Positions 36,073 through 44,967 are shown, counted from the first letter of the stretch. The stretch is DNA of 64,000 nucleotides from Fibrobacter sp. UWB10 (GCF_900182935.1 NZ_FXUE01000001.1:744001-808000), one strand, 5' to 3'. Made by a program: numbers and translations. The notes: generated by a model not told the origin, from the letters alone.

Positions 36073-37089
36073 CTACCTCCCCAAGATTTTTCCGAAAACT
36101 CTCAAGGGAAGTACTAGAATCGGCATGTGCTTGTAGATCCAGGCGAGCGACTTGGCGAAGGCGTAGCTGCGGATAATGTAGGCGCCACCGGCACCCACCT
36201 TGCGAGTCTGGAATTCAAATTCTTCCTTGGCGTGGGCAATCACGTCGTCATAATATTCGTTGATGGAAATGCTCTTGTCAGCGTCGACCTTCACCGGAAT
36301 ATTTTTCAGGTTGGTGTAGAAGTCCTTGCGCAAAATTTTCGGCAAGAACAAGTCCATGCTGGCGGGCACCTTGTGACCACGGGTATCGATGATTCGCGAG
36401 CCAAAGAAGTGCAGCACCTTCGCCGTCGGGAGGAACCTGTTGCCGTAAGCCAGCTGGCAGTTCCAGCCACCGGGCATTTTCTGCGTCACATAGCCAAACT
36501 TGAAGTTCGTTTCGGCGAGGCTTGCCATGTCGTACGGGAAATTCTTGGACACGCAATAGAGCCAGAGTTCGTGCCAAGTTTCAAAGAACTTGTGGGCTTC
36601 GGGAGTGTCTGCAGCAAACATCACGCCCCCGTTAAAGATTTCGTCGTTCAGAATCGGCGAGAAGCCCATCATTTTCGCGTTGTTCAAAACCTTCTTGCGG
36701 TTGATGGCCTTCGAAAGATTGGTGTGGAAATCGAGCACCGCATAAATGCCGCCCTTCCATTCTTCGGGAATCGAGAGATCGCCTACAATAGCAATGTCGG
36801 AATCCATGTACAGAAAATCGCCGTCGACGACATTGCGCATGACCGTCTTGAGGTAACGGGAGCGGAGCATGGGCGTGAACTTTTCGTCGAGGGTGAGCAC
36901 CTTGAGTTCATCGACCGCATCTTTAAGGACCGCACGTGGGCCGGTCAGAGTCGCCGCCGTCTTGTCGTCGGTCAGGAGCGTTACGAAAGCGCCCGGGTTA
37001 TGGACGCGGAGAGACGCAATCGCCACCAGCGTCTGTTCACAGAAAAAATCCTTCGGGGAACTAGTCAGAACAAAAAGGTACTTTGTCAT
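36073..37089 (-). CDS. GT-A fold glycosyltransferase-like protein (GT8-like)
   Basis: A 338-residue soluble protein starting MTKYLFVLTSSPKDFFCEQTLVAIASLRVHNPGAFVTLLTDD, with a metal-binding FLYMDSDIAI (DxD) and the FNGGVMFA motif, GGWNCQLAYGNRF and KVLHFFG, together resembling GT8 and related GT-A enzymes. It would transfer a sugar from a nucleotide donor in envelope glycan synthesis. It is paired with the GT4 gene and opposite in direction to the LTA/MMPL pair. A C-terminal amphipathic/hydrophobic stretch (SLAWIYKHMPILVLPLRVFGK) may attach it to the membrane. Sugar specificity unknown. Confidence 0.78.
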   Translation of the reverse strand: MTKYLFVLTSSPKDFFCEQTLVAIASLRVHNPGAFVTLLTDDKTAATLTGPRAVLKDAVDELKVLTLDEKFTPMLRSRYLKTVMRNVVDGDFLYMDSDIAIVGDLSIPEEWKGGIYAVLDFHTNLSKAINRKKVLNNAKMMGFSPILNDEIFNGGVMFAADTPEAHKFFETWHELWLYCVSKNFPYDMASLAETNFKFGYVTQKMPGGWNCQLAYGNRFLPTAKVLHFFGSRIIDTRGHKVPASMDLFLPKILRKDFYTNLKNIPVKVDADKSISINEYYDDVIAHAKEEFEFQTRKVGAGGAYIIRSYAFAKSLAWIYKHMPILVLPLRVFGKILGR

Positions 37090-37169
37090 GGGTCAAATAT
37101 ACCTTTATTAAACGAAAAACTCCGAGTCCCTCATCGGAAATCGGATAAATTGCAAAATCTTGCGGTTAA

Positions 37170-37514
37170 TTAGCCTGCCTTAGCGGCTTCGAGCTTGCTG
37201 ATTTCGCCAGCCTGCTTGTCGCAGAGGTTTTTCAGGTTGCCGATTTCGGCATCTTTCTTGGCGACCTGGTCCTTGAGGTCTTCGCACTGGGCGGCATAAG
37301 TCTGTTCGGACTCGATGCGGGAGCTCAGTTCACTCTTGAGGCTATCGATAGAACTGCGAAGCGTTTCTGCAGCGTTTTCGGCATCCTTAAGGGCGGAGCT
37401 GTCGCAATCGCAAGAATCATCTTCATCGTCGCAAAGGGCCTTAATTTTCTTGGAAGCGGCAATGGCGGCCGCGGCACCTACAGCAAGACCCACAATAAAA
37501 CTTGATGCTTTCAT
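37170..37514 (-). CDS. Small membrane-anchored coiled-coil protein, function unknown
   Basis: A 114-residue protein with a glycine/alanine-rich N-terminal membrane helix (SSFIVGLAVGAAAAIAA), a short acidic Cys/Asp patch (CDDEDDSCDCDS) and a continuous coiled coil of about 75 residues with heptad leucines and isoleucines. The start at 37514 is fixed by AAGGAG; an ORF extension upstream has no homology. It resembles YtxH-like single-helix coiled-coil proteins in layout, but no family is assigned. The acidic Cys-Asp patch could bind metal. It lies downstream of the tRNA-Ser terminator in the same direction. Confidence 0.7.
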   Translation of the reverse strand: MKASSFIVGLAVGAAAAIAASKKIKALCDDEDDSCDCDSSALKDAENAAETLRSSIDSLKSELSSRIESEQTYAAQCEDLKDQVAKKDAEIGNLKNLCDKQAGEISKLEAAKAG

Positions 37515-37595
37515 ATTTGCTCCTTGGAAAACTTTTCCTATAATATCCATTCTGAAAATAGAAAAATCAAGTAAAAAAAGGAACTTTTTCACGCA

Positions 37596-37627
37596 AAAGA
37601 CCCTCTGGATTGCTCCAGAGGGTCTTT
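37596..37627 (-). terminator. Rho-independent terminator after tRNA-Ser
   Basis: A 14-pair perfect stem, AAAGACCCTCTGGA with TCCAGAGGGTCTTT around a four-base loop, begins 5 bases after the tRNA and is followed on the minus strand by TTTTGCG. Confidence 0.9.
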
Positions 37628-37631
37628 GCAG

Positions 37632-37720
37632 CGGGAAGAGCGAGATTCGAACTCGCGATAGGATTAAGTCCTATACGTCCTTAGCAGGGACGCGCCTTCG
37701 GCCAGCTCGGCCATCTTCCC
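37632..37720 (-). tRNA. tRNA-Ser (anticodon GCU)
   Basis: On the minus strand the RNA starts GGGAAGATGGCCGAG and ends TCTTCCC-G, giving a seven-pair acceptor stem. The anticodon loop reads CTGCTAA, so the anticodon is GCU for AGC/AGU serine codons. A long variable arm (TATAGGA/TCCTATC region) and the T-loop GTTCGAATC confirm a class II serine tRNA of about 89 bases. CCA is not encoded. A promoter and a terminator bracket it. Confidence 0.95.
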
Positions 37721-37735
37721 ATCTTGGGGACACAA

Positions 37736-37764
37736 ATTTTAGATAAAATTCAGTAAAATTTCAA
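37736..37764 (-). promoter_or_regulatory. Sigma-70-type promoter of tRNA-Ser
   Basis: On the minus strand, TTGAAA (37764-37759) and TAAAAT (37741-37736) are separated by 17 bases. Transcription would start just before the tRNA 5' end, near the GTGTCCCC leader. Confidence 0.65.
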
Positions 37765-37857
37765 GGGTATCGACCCAAAAATGGCAAATTTAGCCCCATA
37801 ATGGCACTTTTTTTTACATTACATGGAGCGAAAAACCAAATTTTCTAAATTTTATAT

Positions 37858-40800
37858 ATGCGTCACTTCTCCAAATTGTTCAAAATCGTGGCCGCTTTCG
37901 CTTTAGTCGGCCTCATTTGCTGCATTCCCGCCTACATCGTAGTATTCAAGATACTCCCGACCCAGGATCCGGACAACCAGTTCAACCGTTCCACCATCCT
38001 GCAGGTGCTTTCAGGCGAAACTCGAGTCTATTATAATGATGGCGAAGAACTTTTGGGCGCCTTCTTTGACGCAAACCACCGCGTGTACGTACCTTACGGT
38101 GATATTCCGGCCAATATCGTGAACGCCTTGATCGCCGCCGAAGACGCCGGCTACTGGACGCACTCCGGATTCAGCATTTACGGCTTTACCCGCGCCATGA
38201 TTTCAAACATCAAGAGCGGGCACATGCGCCAAGGCGGTTCTACGCTGACCCAGCAGACCGTCAAGAACATTTTTGGCCGTGAAGAACGAAGCATCAAGGA
38301 AAAGGGCAAGGAGCTCATTAATGCGCTCCGCATGGAAAAGCACTTTAGCAAAGAAGACATCCTGGAATTCTACCTGAACCAGTTCCACGTTTCGGGTACC
38401 GGAAAGGGCGTAGCTATTGCCGCCCAGTACTTCTTTAACAAGGAACTCAAGGACCTGACACTTGCCGAATGCGCCTTTATTGCAGGTTCGGTGAAGGGCC
38501 CGTTCAACTACGACCCGTTTATCCAGCGCAACGCCGAACGCCGCGAAAAAGCCTTGGCCCGCGGCAAGGAACGCTTGGAATACGTACTCGGCCGCATGGT
38601 CGAAGAGAATTACATTTCTGAAGAAGAAATGAACGAAGCACTCGCTAAGCCGCTGGAATTCAACCACGGCAACTTCCGCTTTAGCGTGAGCACCATGCTC
38701 GACCGCATTGAAGAAAAGCTGGACGGCGAATTCTTCCAGAAAAAATTTGAAGCCGAAGGCATCGAAGACTGGCGCAAGGCTCAGCTTTCGATTACTACCA
38801 CAGTAGATGCCCGCAGCCAGGACGCAGCAAAGACTGCTTTGCAGGCAAACATCAGCGGACTCCAGATGCAGCTCGGTGGCTTTGTGCTCCCGAAGGCCCA
38901 GTTTGCAAACCGCGCACAGACGGCACGTAAGGGCGACTACCTGTACGGCACTGTCGACAGCATCATGGTCGATGACCAGGGCGGTCTCAAGGCATTAACG
39001 CTCAACTTCGGACAGCTCAAGGGTTTGGTTTCGGAAGCAGCCGTGAAGGACTTTGCGAAAAAGGCCGGCGGCGATGTGAACAAGATTTTGGCACCGCAGC
39101 TCAAGAAGGGCGCCATTCTTTTGGTGAGCGTGATGGATGACAAGATTGTCGACGGATTCGCTCCTTGCCAGATTGAAACCGAACCCGTGTTGCAGGGCGC
39201 TCTTTTCGCCATTCAGAATGGTAACGTCGTCGCAAGCCAGGGCGGTTTCCACAATACCGGATTCGACCGTAGCTTTAAGGCCGTGCGTCAGCTGGGTTCT
39301 AGTTGGAAGCCGATTCTTTACGCGCTCGCCCTCAAGTACCACTGGAATTATCTGGACATGCTGGAAAACGACTTCAACGTTTTCCAGTTCACGAACCAGT
39401 TCTACTTCCCGCGCCCGGACCACAAGAACAAGGGTGATGTCGTAAGCATCGCTTGGTCTGCCACGCGTTCTGAAAACATCGCCAGCATTTGGCTCTTGGA
39501 ACACTTGCTCGATAAACTTTCGCTTGAAGAATTCTACGACATCGCCGCCGTGAATGACATGGCCCGCCACGAAGACGAAGACACCAAGAAGTTCTTTGAA
39601 CGCTTGCGCGACAAGTACGGCCTGATTCTGAAAGAAGACACCAAGCGCGAAATCGAATTCACCAAAGCCCGCGACGCTCTTGCCGAACGCTACAGGCTCG
39701 AAGGCAAAGACGACAAGGCCCGCGATGTGCTGAACCTGCGCTACGGAACCTTCAACGATGTCGCCGTAAAGCAGTCCAAGAAAGACGCCAAGACTCTTAG
39801 CTTTATCAAGCACAACTACAAGCGCTATTCTGAAATCTTGCGCGAACGCCAGGCACAAGAACTTGACCCGACGATTGAGCTCCCGCCGCTGGATTCCGTA
39901 GTGTTGCTCAACCACTTTACGCTCGCCGACATGAAGCGCCTTTCGACCATGATCGAACCTGTGGATAGCGAAGTGGATTACTTGGATGCAGAACACCTGC
40001 GTTACTGGCCCGATTACAGACGTTCGCTCGCCTTTGCCGAATACGCACGCTTCGCCAAAGAAATCGGTATTCACCAGAAGTTGCAGAAAGTGTTCAGTAT
40101 GCCGCTCGGCGTGAACGACATTACGCTGGCTGAAATTTCGACTGCTTACCAGACGCTCTTAACCGGTAAGGTATTCAAGTGCTTGGATGGTGACTGGACC
40201 GATCCGTGCTTCATTAAGGAAATCAAGAACCGCGACGGCAAGGTGATCTTTAGAAACAAGAGCGAAAGCAAGGTAGTGCTCGGTGATTCGATTACCTCGC
40301 AGATTGCAGTGATGTTGCATTCCGTGTTCACGAACGGTACCGCTCGTAGCCAGTACACACACATTACGGTGACCTCGCCGGATAAAGCCATTACGCTGCG
40401 CTACCCCGCCCTCGGTAAGACCGGTACTACGAATGATTACCGCAACGTGGCCTTCCTTGGCGCACTCCCGACTTACGTGAATGAAAAGAATGGCATTGCC
40501 ACCGACTCCGTGATTGCTATCGGTAGCTATGTGGGCTTTGACGATAACAAGCCGCTGAAATCTGGACGCACGCGTATTGCAGGCGCCAGCGGTGGTTTGC
40601 CGCAATGGGCTGACTTTGCCAAGAAAGAAATCAACATTTTGGGTCTGCCCGAAAAGATTGACTTCCTCGACATTTCGATGCTTGCCGCCGGCGAAGTTCC
40701 GCTGGTACTCCCGAACGAACGCGGCCAGCTGACCGTTGACCCGATGACCGGTAGCATTATCGCAGGCGGTAGCGCCGAACAAGGTCGCCCGCTCCCGTGG

Positions 40801-41118
40801 ATCGAAGTTCCGGGATTCACGCCGCCGCAGGTTCACGCCGCGGCCGCAGAAACCGCCGCTGCTCACGGCATCATGATCAGTTTGCCCATGCCGACAGCAG
40901 CTCCCGCAGCATCAACCGATTCTACAAATGTAGCCGAAGCTACCCCGAGCGCACCTGCCGAAGGAGCAACCGCGGAAGGCGCTACTACGCCGACAGTTCA
41001 ACCACAGCCCACGCAGCCGGCACAGCCGAAGGCTGCCGCTATGCCCAAGGACGACGACTGGGATTTGCCTGAAGGCTTTGACAGCAAGAACGCCTTTGTG
41101 CCTATTGAAGCAGACTAA
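37858..41118 (+). CDS. Class A penicillin-binding protein (PBP1a-type)
   Basis: A 1086-residue bifunctional peptidoglycan synthase. One N-terminal helix anchors it; the GT51 transglycosylase has AAEDAGYWTHSG with catalytic Glu95, and RQGGSTLTQQTVKN. The transpeptidase has SxxK as S481-S-W-K484, SEN at 538-540 and KTG at 854-856. The 313-residue gap between SxN and KTG is much larger than usual and contains a charged helical insertion (about residues 560-700). The C-terminus is an Ala/Pro/Thr-rich tail of about 90 residues. It polymerises and cross-links murein in the periplasm. A lipoprotein gene follows after 46 bases, probably co-transcribed, and could be a PBP activator in function, though homology is not evident. 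Confidence 0.93.
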   Translation: MRHFSKLFKIVAAFALVGLICCIPAYIVVFKILPTQDPDNQFNRSTILQVLSGETRVYYNDGEELLGAFFDANHRVYVPYGDIPANIVNALIAAEDAGYWTHSGFSIYGFTRAMISNIKSGHMRQGGSTLTQQTVKNIFGREERSIKEKGKELINALRMEKHFSKEDILEFYLNQFHVSGTGKGVAIAAQYFFNKELKDLTLAECAFIAGSVKGPFNYDPFIQRNAERREKALARGKERLEYVLGRMVEENYISEEEMNEALAKPLEFNHGNFRFSVSTMLDRIEEKLDGEFFQKKFEAEGIEDWRKAQLSITTTVDARSQDAAKTALQANISGLQMQLGGFVLPKAQFANRAQTARKGDYLYGTVDSIMVDDQGGLKALTLNFGQLKGLVSEAAVKDFAKKAGGDVNKILAPQLKKGAILLVSVMDDKIVDGFAPCQIETEPVLQGALFAIQNGNVVASQGGFHNTGFDRSFKAVRQLGSSWKPILYALALKYHWNYLDMLENDFNVFQFTNQFYFPRPDHKNKGDVVSIAWSATRSENIASIWLLEHLLDKLSLEEFYDIAAVNDMARHEDEDTKKFFERLRDKYGLILKEDTKREIEFTKARDALAERYRLEGKDDKARDVLNLRYGTFNDVAVKQSKKDAKTLSFIKHNYKRYSEILRERQAQELDPTIELPPLDSVVLLNHFTLADMKRLSTMIEPVDSEVDYLDAEHLRYWPDYRRSLAFAEYARFAKEIGIHQKLQKVFSMPLGVNDITLAEISTAYQTLLTGKVFKCLDGDWTDPCFIKEIKNRDGKVIFRNKSESKVVLGDSITSQIAVMLHSVFTNGTARSQYTHITVTSPDKAITLRYPALGKTGTTNDYRNVAFLGALPTYVNEKNGIATDSVIAIGSYVGFDDNKPLKSGRTRIAGASGGLPQWADFAKKEINILGLPEKIDFLDISMLAAGEVPLVLPNERGQLTVDPMTGSIIAGGSAEQGRPLPWIEVPGFTPPQVHAAAAETAAAHGIMISLPMPTAAPAASTDSTNVAEATPSAPAEGATAEGATTPTVQPQPTQPAQPKAAAMPKDDDWDLPEGFDSKNAFVPIEAD

Positions 41119-41164
41119 TTTGTAAGAATTTGGCCGTTAACAGAACTTAGCGAAAGAAGAAAAA

Positions 41165-42370
41165 ATGCGAATCAAAATCCTTAGTTTGTTATCAGCAAGT
41201 GCTTTTGCGCTGACGGCGTGCGTCGGCAATGCACCCTCTCCCGAAACAGAACCGACCAACGTTTCTGCTGCAGAACCTTCTGAACAAGAACCGTCCAGCA
41301 TTCCGTCGAGCGATTCGTCGCTTCAACCGGAATCTAGCGAACAATCGGGTGTATATTTCAATTCGCAGGCACTCGATGACCACCGATTGGCTACCCCGGA
41401 AAATATTCCGACTGTCCCCGATTACAGCAGTTCTTCGAGCAATGGCCAAACAAGCGCCGCAATTTCCGACCCGTACACAGCAATTCCTGCTATTGTCCAA
41501 AGCATTTTTGATTACGCCAACACCTTGTACCAGGCAGGCTATACCGATTCCGCAAGCGCCTACCTGGAACGTTTCCGCGTCATCAAGCCCTTGTGGGAAC
41601 AGTGGGAATCCAAGGCCGATTCCATGCTAAATGAATTCGGAAAGACTCGCGCCGAAAAGGCAAAAGCATTCGAGCCGATGGTATTCCAGATTCAGAACAT
41701 GAACCGCGCCAATTCCGACTACGGTCTTGTGGCACAAACCGCAGACAGTTTGATTGCGCTAGCCCCGGGCGATTCCCTGACACAATGGGCCAAGGCACAA
41801 AAGAGCGTTGCCTACAAGAACACGCTCACAAAAGCAAAGAAGGAATACGCCACCATCAAGGATTTAGCGGACAACCAAGCGCAATTCGCTGAAGCCGAAA
41901 AGCAGGCTCTTACATTCCAGATGCGCTACCGCGACTTCGAAAACGACCTGCACATTCAGGCGCTCATCGACCACATTCGCGAACTGGCGCAGGCAAATGA
42001 TGCAGCAGCCACCAAGTATTGGGAATCGCACGACCCGGCACAGGCTCTCGCCAAGGCAGACACGCTCTTGCAAAAGGAAAAGTTCAACGAAGCCAAGGAA
42101 CTTTTGATGAAGCTGAGGGCAAGCAAGCTCCGCAAAGAAGCCAACGAGCTCTACACAAAGCTTGCAGATGCTTTCTGCACCAAACAGCGCAAGACAACAA
42201 GTCAAACTTTTGCCAAGGCACAAAAGCAAAAGGATGCCGCCAAGAAGAAAAAGTTGTTGCAAGACGCAATCGCACCGCTTGACAAATGCCTGACGGAATA
42301 TCCGGACAATCCGCAAAAGCAGAAAGTCATTGAAAACAAGCAGTTCCTAGAGCAGGAATTAGGGAAATAA
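41165..42370 (+). CDS. Lipoprotein, helical repeat protein of unknown function
   Basis: A 401-residue lipoprotein with signal MRIKILSLLSASAFALTAC and lipobox LTAC. A Ser/Pro/Glu-rich linker of about 100 residues follows, then a long alpha-helical part with TPR-like spacing (FDYANTLYQAGYTDSASAYLERFRVIKPLWEQWESKADSM, ALAKADTLLQKEKFNEAKELLMKLRASKLRKEANELYTKLADAF). Such modules bind other proteins. Being downstream of a class A PBP it might link outer membrane and wall synthesis, in the manner of lipoprotein cofactors of PBPs, but no sequence match to LpoA or LpoB is claimed. RBS GAAAGAAG. Confidence 0.78.
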   Translation: MRIKILSLLSASAFALTACVGNAPSPETEPTNVSAAEPSEQEPSSIPSSDSSLQPESSEQSGVYFNSQALDDHRLATPENIPTVPDYSSSSSNGQTSAAISDPYTAIPAIVQSIFDYANTLYQAGYTDSASAYLERFRVIKPLWEQWESKADSMLNEFGKTRAEKAKAFEPMVFQIQNMNRANSDYGLVAQTADSLIALAPGDSLTQWAKAQKSVAYKNTLTKAKKEYATIKDLADNQAQFAEAEKQALTFQMRYRDFENDLHIQALIDHIRELAQANDAAATKYWESHDPAQALAKADTLLQKEKFNEAKELLMKLRASKLRKEANELYTKLADAFCTKQRKTTSQTFAKAQKQKDAAKKKKLLQDAIAPLDKCLTEYPDNPQKQKVIENKQFLEQELGK

Positions 42371-42371
42371 G

Positions 42372-42833
42372 CTACAGCTCTACCAGAATTCCCGCCTGCA
42401 CGTAGGCGTAGCCTTTGCCGTCGTGGTCAAGGAACTGGTAGCCACCCATTACCATGATGGATGAGAAATCACCATTCTTGATATCAAGGCCACCTCCGGC
42501 ACGCCAGAACATTTGGTGATTCGAGCCGCATAAATAGCCCCAGTCACCTGTAGCCACAGGCAAAACAGTGCTTCCGATAGGCAGGCGAACCCACACGCTA
42601 CCCGATACCGGAATCAAGCTCACGTTATCGATTTCTTGATAACCCGTGCCAATACCGAAAAAGAGCATTTGATCAATCGGATACCAAAAGTGACCGAATA
42701 TGTTCAAGTTGAACTTGCCCATTTCGCTCACATGATTGACGATGCCACCCTGCACATCCATGGTAAATGCACTTGCCGGCATAACGGCAAACGCTAAAGC
42801 CAACAGCAGGGATTTAAACGTCAAGTTCTTCAT
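42372..42833 (-). CDS. Small predicted outer-membrane beta-barrel protein
   Basis: A 153-residue exported protein with signal peptide MKNLTFKSLLLALAFAVMPASA. The rest alternates aromatic and glycine residues in strands (GKFNLNIFGHFWYPIDQMLFFGIGTGYQEI, GSVWVRLPIGSTVL, RAGGGLDIKNGDFSSIMVMGGYQFL, YAYVQAGILVEL), typical of a small eight-strand-like barrel, ending in a hydrophobic strand. Function unknown. The start at 42833 is preferred; an in-frame ATG three codons earlier is possible. A hairpin-repeat element (42838-42870) ends 4 bases before the start codon. It follows the GT2 gene in the same direction. Confidence 0.7.
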   Translation of the reverse strand: MKNLTFKSLLLALAFAVMPASAFTMDVQGGIVNHVSEMGKFNLNIFGHFWYPIDQMLFFGIGTGYQEIDNVSLIPVSGSVWVRLPIGSTVLPVATGDWGYLCGSNHQMFWRAGGGLDIKNGDFSSIMVMGGYQFLDHDGKGYAYVQAGILVEL

Positions 42834-42837
42834 GAAT

Positions 42838-42870
42838 GCCACACGGATTGGATTTTACTCACGTAAAATC
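42838..42870 (-). repeat. Variable-stem hairpin element with GTGTGGC tail (copy C)
   Basis: On the minus strand: GATTTTAC-GTGA-GTAAAATC followed by CAATCCGTGTGGC, immediately before the start codon of the small barrel gene. The same stem arms recur at 57799-57818, and the tail recurs at 48947-48959. Confidence 0.7.
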
Positions 42871-42882
42871 AAATTATAAAAT

Positions 42883-44034
42883 TTACTCGTCGCTGCGGGC
42901 TTCGCGAGCCCAACCGCCGCTCTTTTCGGGTTTGAACGCCATAAAGAAACCTTTAAGCATGGCGTAGTTCATCGAGAGGAAGTAGTAACCGCTCGGCACA
43001 ATCTTGAAAGCCGCAACCAGCAAGGCAAGCGACATCGCGCCAAAGAAAATCTGGTAGAAGAGTCCGCTTGTAAGCAAGAGCGCGTTAGCGATATACAGCA
43101 AAATCAAAATGTGCGGAGAGAACCAGCGCAGAATCTTGTGCGAGAAGAACAAGTAGGCAAGCAGCGGGTGCAGCGGATTCAACAGCGGCAAATAAGAGAA
43201 CAAGAAGTTAAAGTTCGCGCGGCCGATACGCACCTTACGGCGGAATTCACCGCTCGATTCCTTAGACGTCTGTTCAGTACCGATAGCGCTTGTCACGAAC
43301 GTGCAGTAATAACCTTTTTCAAGCACCTTGGTTGTCACAAAGAAGTCATCCATGACGCTCTTCTTGATCGGCAGTTCCGTATACAAGTTGCGGCGGATTG
43401 CATAGAGGGCGCCGTTGCCACCAATCAGCATATCGAGCACGCCTTCGAACTTCTTGATTTCAGATTCCAAATCCCAGTAAGAACTTTCGCCGCGACCCAG
43501 CGTAGAGCCGCTCTTGTCCGACAGAATCAAGTGACCGCAGGCGCAACCGATTTTCTTGTCTTGGAACGGAATCACGAGCTTGCGCACCACATTCGGGAAA
43601 AACATCGTGTTCGCATCGCAAAAGAGCAAAATGTCATTTTTCGCAATCTTGTTCAAGCGATTCAGCATAGCGGCCTTGCCCGCATTCTTGGGAGCCTTGA
43701 CCAGCGTGATCCCCTGCGATTCGTAGCGAGCGACAATTTCGGCAGTTTTGTCTGCAGAGCCATCATCGCCAATCAAAACTTCCAGTTTGTCCTTGGGGTA
43801 ATCGATTTCCAGAATGTTCTGAATCTTGCGTTCAATCACCGCCTCTTCGTTGTAGGCAGAAATCAGAATCGATACCGTCGGGAGTTCGACATTGCCCTGT
43901 TCCGGAGCCTTGCGACGCTTGAAAATTTCACTCACGAACGGGAGCGTCATCGGGAACAGCAAATAGCCATGCACCAACAAAAAGAGCATCGCCCAGAAAA
44001 CCACTTGTACATAAAAAAGGAATTGTTCGTTCAT
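42883..44034 (-). CDS. Membrane GT2 family glycosyltransferase
   Basis: A 383-residue membrane glycosyltransferase. An N-terminal helix is followed by a GT-A domain (TVSILISAYNEEAVIERKIQNILEIDYPKDKLEVLIGDDGSADKT; LLFCDANTMF as the metal site; GGNGALYAIRR; MDDFFVTTKVLEKGY) and SSGEFRRKVRIGRANF, corresponding to the Q/R-x-x-R-W-like acceptor motif of processive enzymes. Three C-terminal helices complete the topology. It may polymerise or extend a membrane-linked glycan, as in hyaluronan- or PGA-synthase-like proteins. Its start overlaps the stop of the thioredoxin-like gene (ATGA). Substrate unknown. Confidence 0.85.
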   Translation of the reverse strand: MNEQFLFYVQVVFWAMLFLLVHGYLLFPMTLPFVSEIFKRRKAPEQGNVELPTVSILISAYNEEAVIERKIQNILEIDYPKDKLEVLIGDDGSADKTAEIVARYESQGITLVKAPKNAGKAAMLNRLNKIAKNDILLFCDANTMFFPNVVRKLVIPFQDKKIGCACGHLILSDKSGSTLGRGESSYWDLESEIKKFEGVLDMLIGGNGALYAIRRNLYTELPIKKSVMDDFFVTTKVLEKGYYCTFVTSAIGTEQTSKESSGEFRRKVRIGRANFNFLFSYLPLLNPLHPLLAYLFFSHKILRWFSPHILILLYIANALLLTSGLFYQIFFGAMSLALLVAAFKIVPSGYYFLSMNYAMLKGFFMAFKPEKSGGWAREARSDE

Positions 44035-44528
44035 CGAGACATCCACTCCTTCTCTTTTTCAAGGAACTGGTACAGCATGTATTGCAACTCTTGCGGCGAC
44101 ATAGAATCAGTCACCGTCAAAATACTCATGCCCTTCGGGGCAACAAGCACGAAAGCCGGAAGCGCATTCAGTTTCCATACATCAAAATAGCAACGTTGCA
44201 CCGTTTTCTTTTGGCCGTCGCACATAATGGAATCCTGCGATTCGGCATTGAGTTTAACGGCATAAAAGCGCGTATTCAAAAGCGAAGCCACCGTGGGGTC
44301 GCTGTACACGTTTGCTTCCATCACGCGGCAAGGAATGCACCAGTCCGCATACAAATCCACAAAAATCAGCTTCGGTCCCGTCTTCGCCTTTTCAAGCGCT
44401 TCGTTATAATCCATCCAATGCACCAAGGATTTTTTAGCAGCCTTCTTGGCAGGCACCGCATCGTTCAGGGGGGCGGCAAAAGTAACCGATGCGCAAAGCA
44501 CCACAAGCACCAACAAGCGTAAAATCAA
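44031..44528 (-). CDS. Exported thioredoxin-like protein (CIPC motif)
   Basis: A 165-residue protein with signal peptide MILRLLVLVVLCASVTFAAP and a thioredoxin fold: LIFVDLYADWCIPCRVMEANVY with the redox pair Cys64-Ile-Pro-Cys67, and the cis-Pro loop LNALPAFVLVAPKG. The YADWC-x-x-C-K/R-x-M layout is like the C-terminal domain of DsbD and other thioredoxin_7-type proteins, so it probably acts as a periplasmic disulfide reductase. Two further Cys (in IMCDGQ and QRCYF) are additional. It overlaps the upstream lipoprotein gene by 4 bases and the GT2 gene by 4 bases, so it is translated as part of one operon. Confidence 0.85.
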   Translation of the reverse strand: MILRLLVLVVLCASVTFAAPLNDAVPAKKAAKKSLVHWMDYNEALEKAKTGPKLIFVDLYADWCIPCRVMEANVYSDPTVASLLNTRFYAVKLNAESQDSIMCDGQKKTVQRCYFDVWKLNALPAFVLVAPKGMSILTVTDSMSPQELQYMLYQFLEKEKEWMSR

Positions 44529-44956
44529 TGTACACCTCCCTTATGCGCAGGCATTTGAGGCATCATTTTTTTCGGGCCGTTTCCTTTCGCCGGCGTATTT
44601 TCTGCCGTCGCATTCGGTCCCGGCGGAGGCGCCAGCAGAGAATCGATGCGAGCGGTTACCGCTTTCTGGAACGGCACCCACTGGCGTTCATCATTCAAGA
44701 TTTCGTCAGTTTTCGCAAGGAACTGTTCGCGCGTGTAACCTGCGGCCTTCAAGGCATCTTGGCGCACCAAGCGACCCACTGGGGAATCCTTGCCATAGGT
44801 GATTTCAGCCACGCGCAATTCGACAAACAAGTCAACGAACTTCTGGTCGACCGAGACTTCGCCGCTACAGCCGCCCATGCCGAAAACAGAAAACAAAAGA
44901 AGCGCAACGGCAAAAACCGCACGCGCCCCCATCGTCTTGTTTTCGACTAAAGCCAT
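44525..44956 (-). CDS. Small lipoprotein, DUF4296-like
   Basis: A 143-residue protein with a short basic N-terminus, hydrophobic core VFAVALLLFSVFGMGGC and lipobox, so it is probably lipid-anchored. The mature part (QKFVDLFVELRVAEITYGKDSPVGRLVRQDALKAAGYTREQFLAKTDEILNDERQWVPFQKAVTARIDSLL) has the helical pattern of DUF4296-type lipoproteins of FCB bacteria, where a three-helix domain of unknown function is seen. The C-terminus is Pro/Asn/Lys-rich. The ATG at 44956 follows the ftsY stop by 11 bases; a GTG two codons upstream is an alternative. The next gene overlaps by 4 bases. Confidence 0.7.
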   Translation of the reverse strand: MALVENKTMGARAVFAVALLLFSVFGMGGCSGEVSVDQKFVDLFVELRVAEITYGKDSPVGRLVRQDALKAAGYTREQFLAKTDEILNDERQWVPFQKAVTARIDSLLAPPPGPNATAENTPAKGNGPKKMMPQMPAHKGGVH

Positions 44957-44967
44957 AGACACCTATC

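Noticed and set aside
37315-37746. A 143-residue plus-strand frame across the tRNA-Ser region
   Set aside because: It crosses a clear tRNA, its terminator and an opposing coiled-coil gene.
38995-40074. A 359-residue minus-strand frame inside the PBP gene
   Set aside because: Covers the transpeptidase motifs on the other strand; no start signal or family match.
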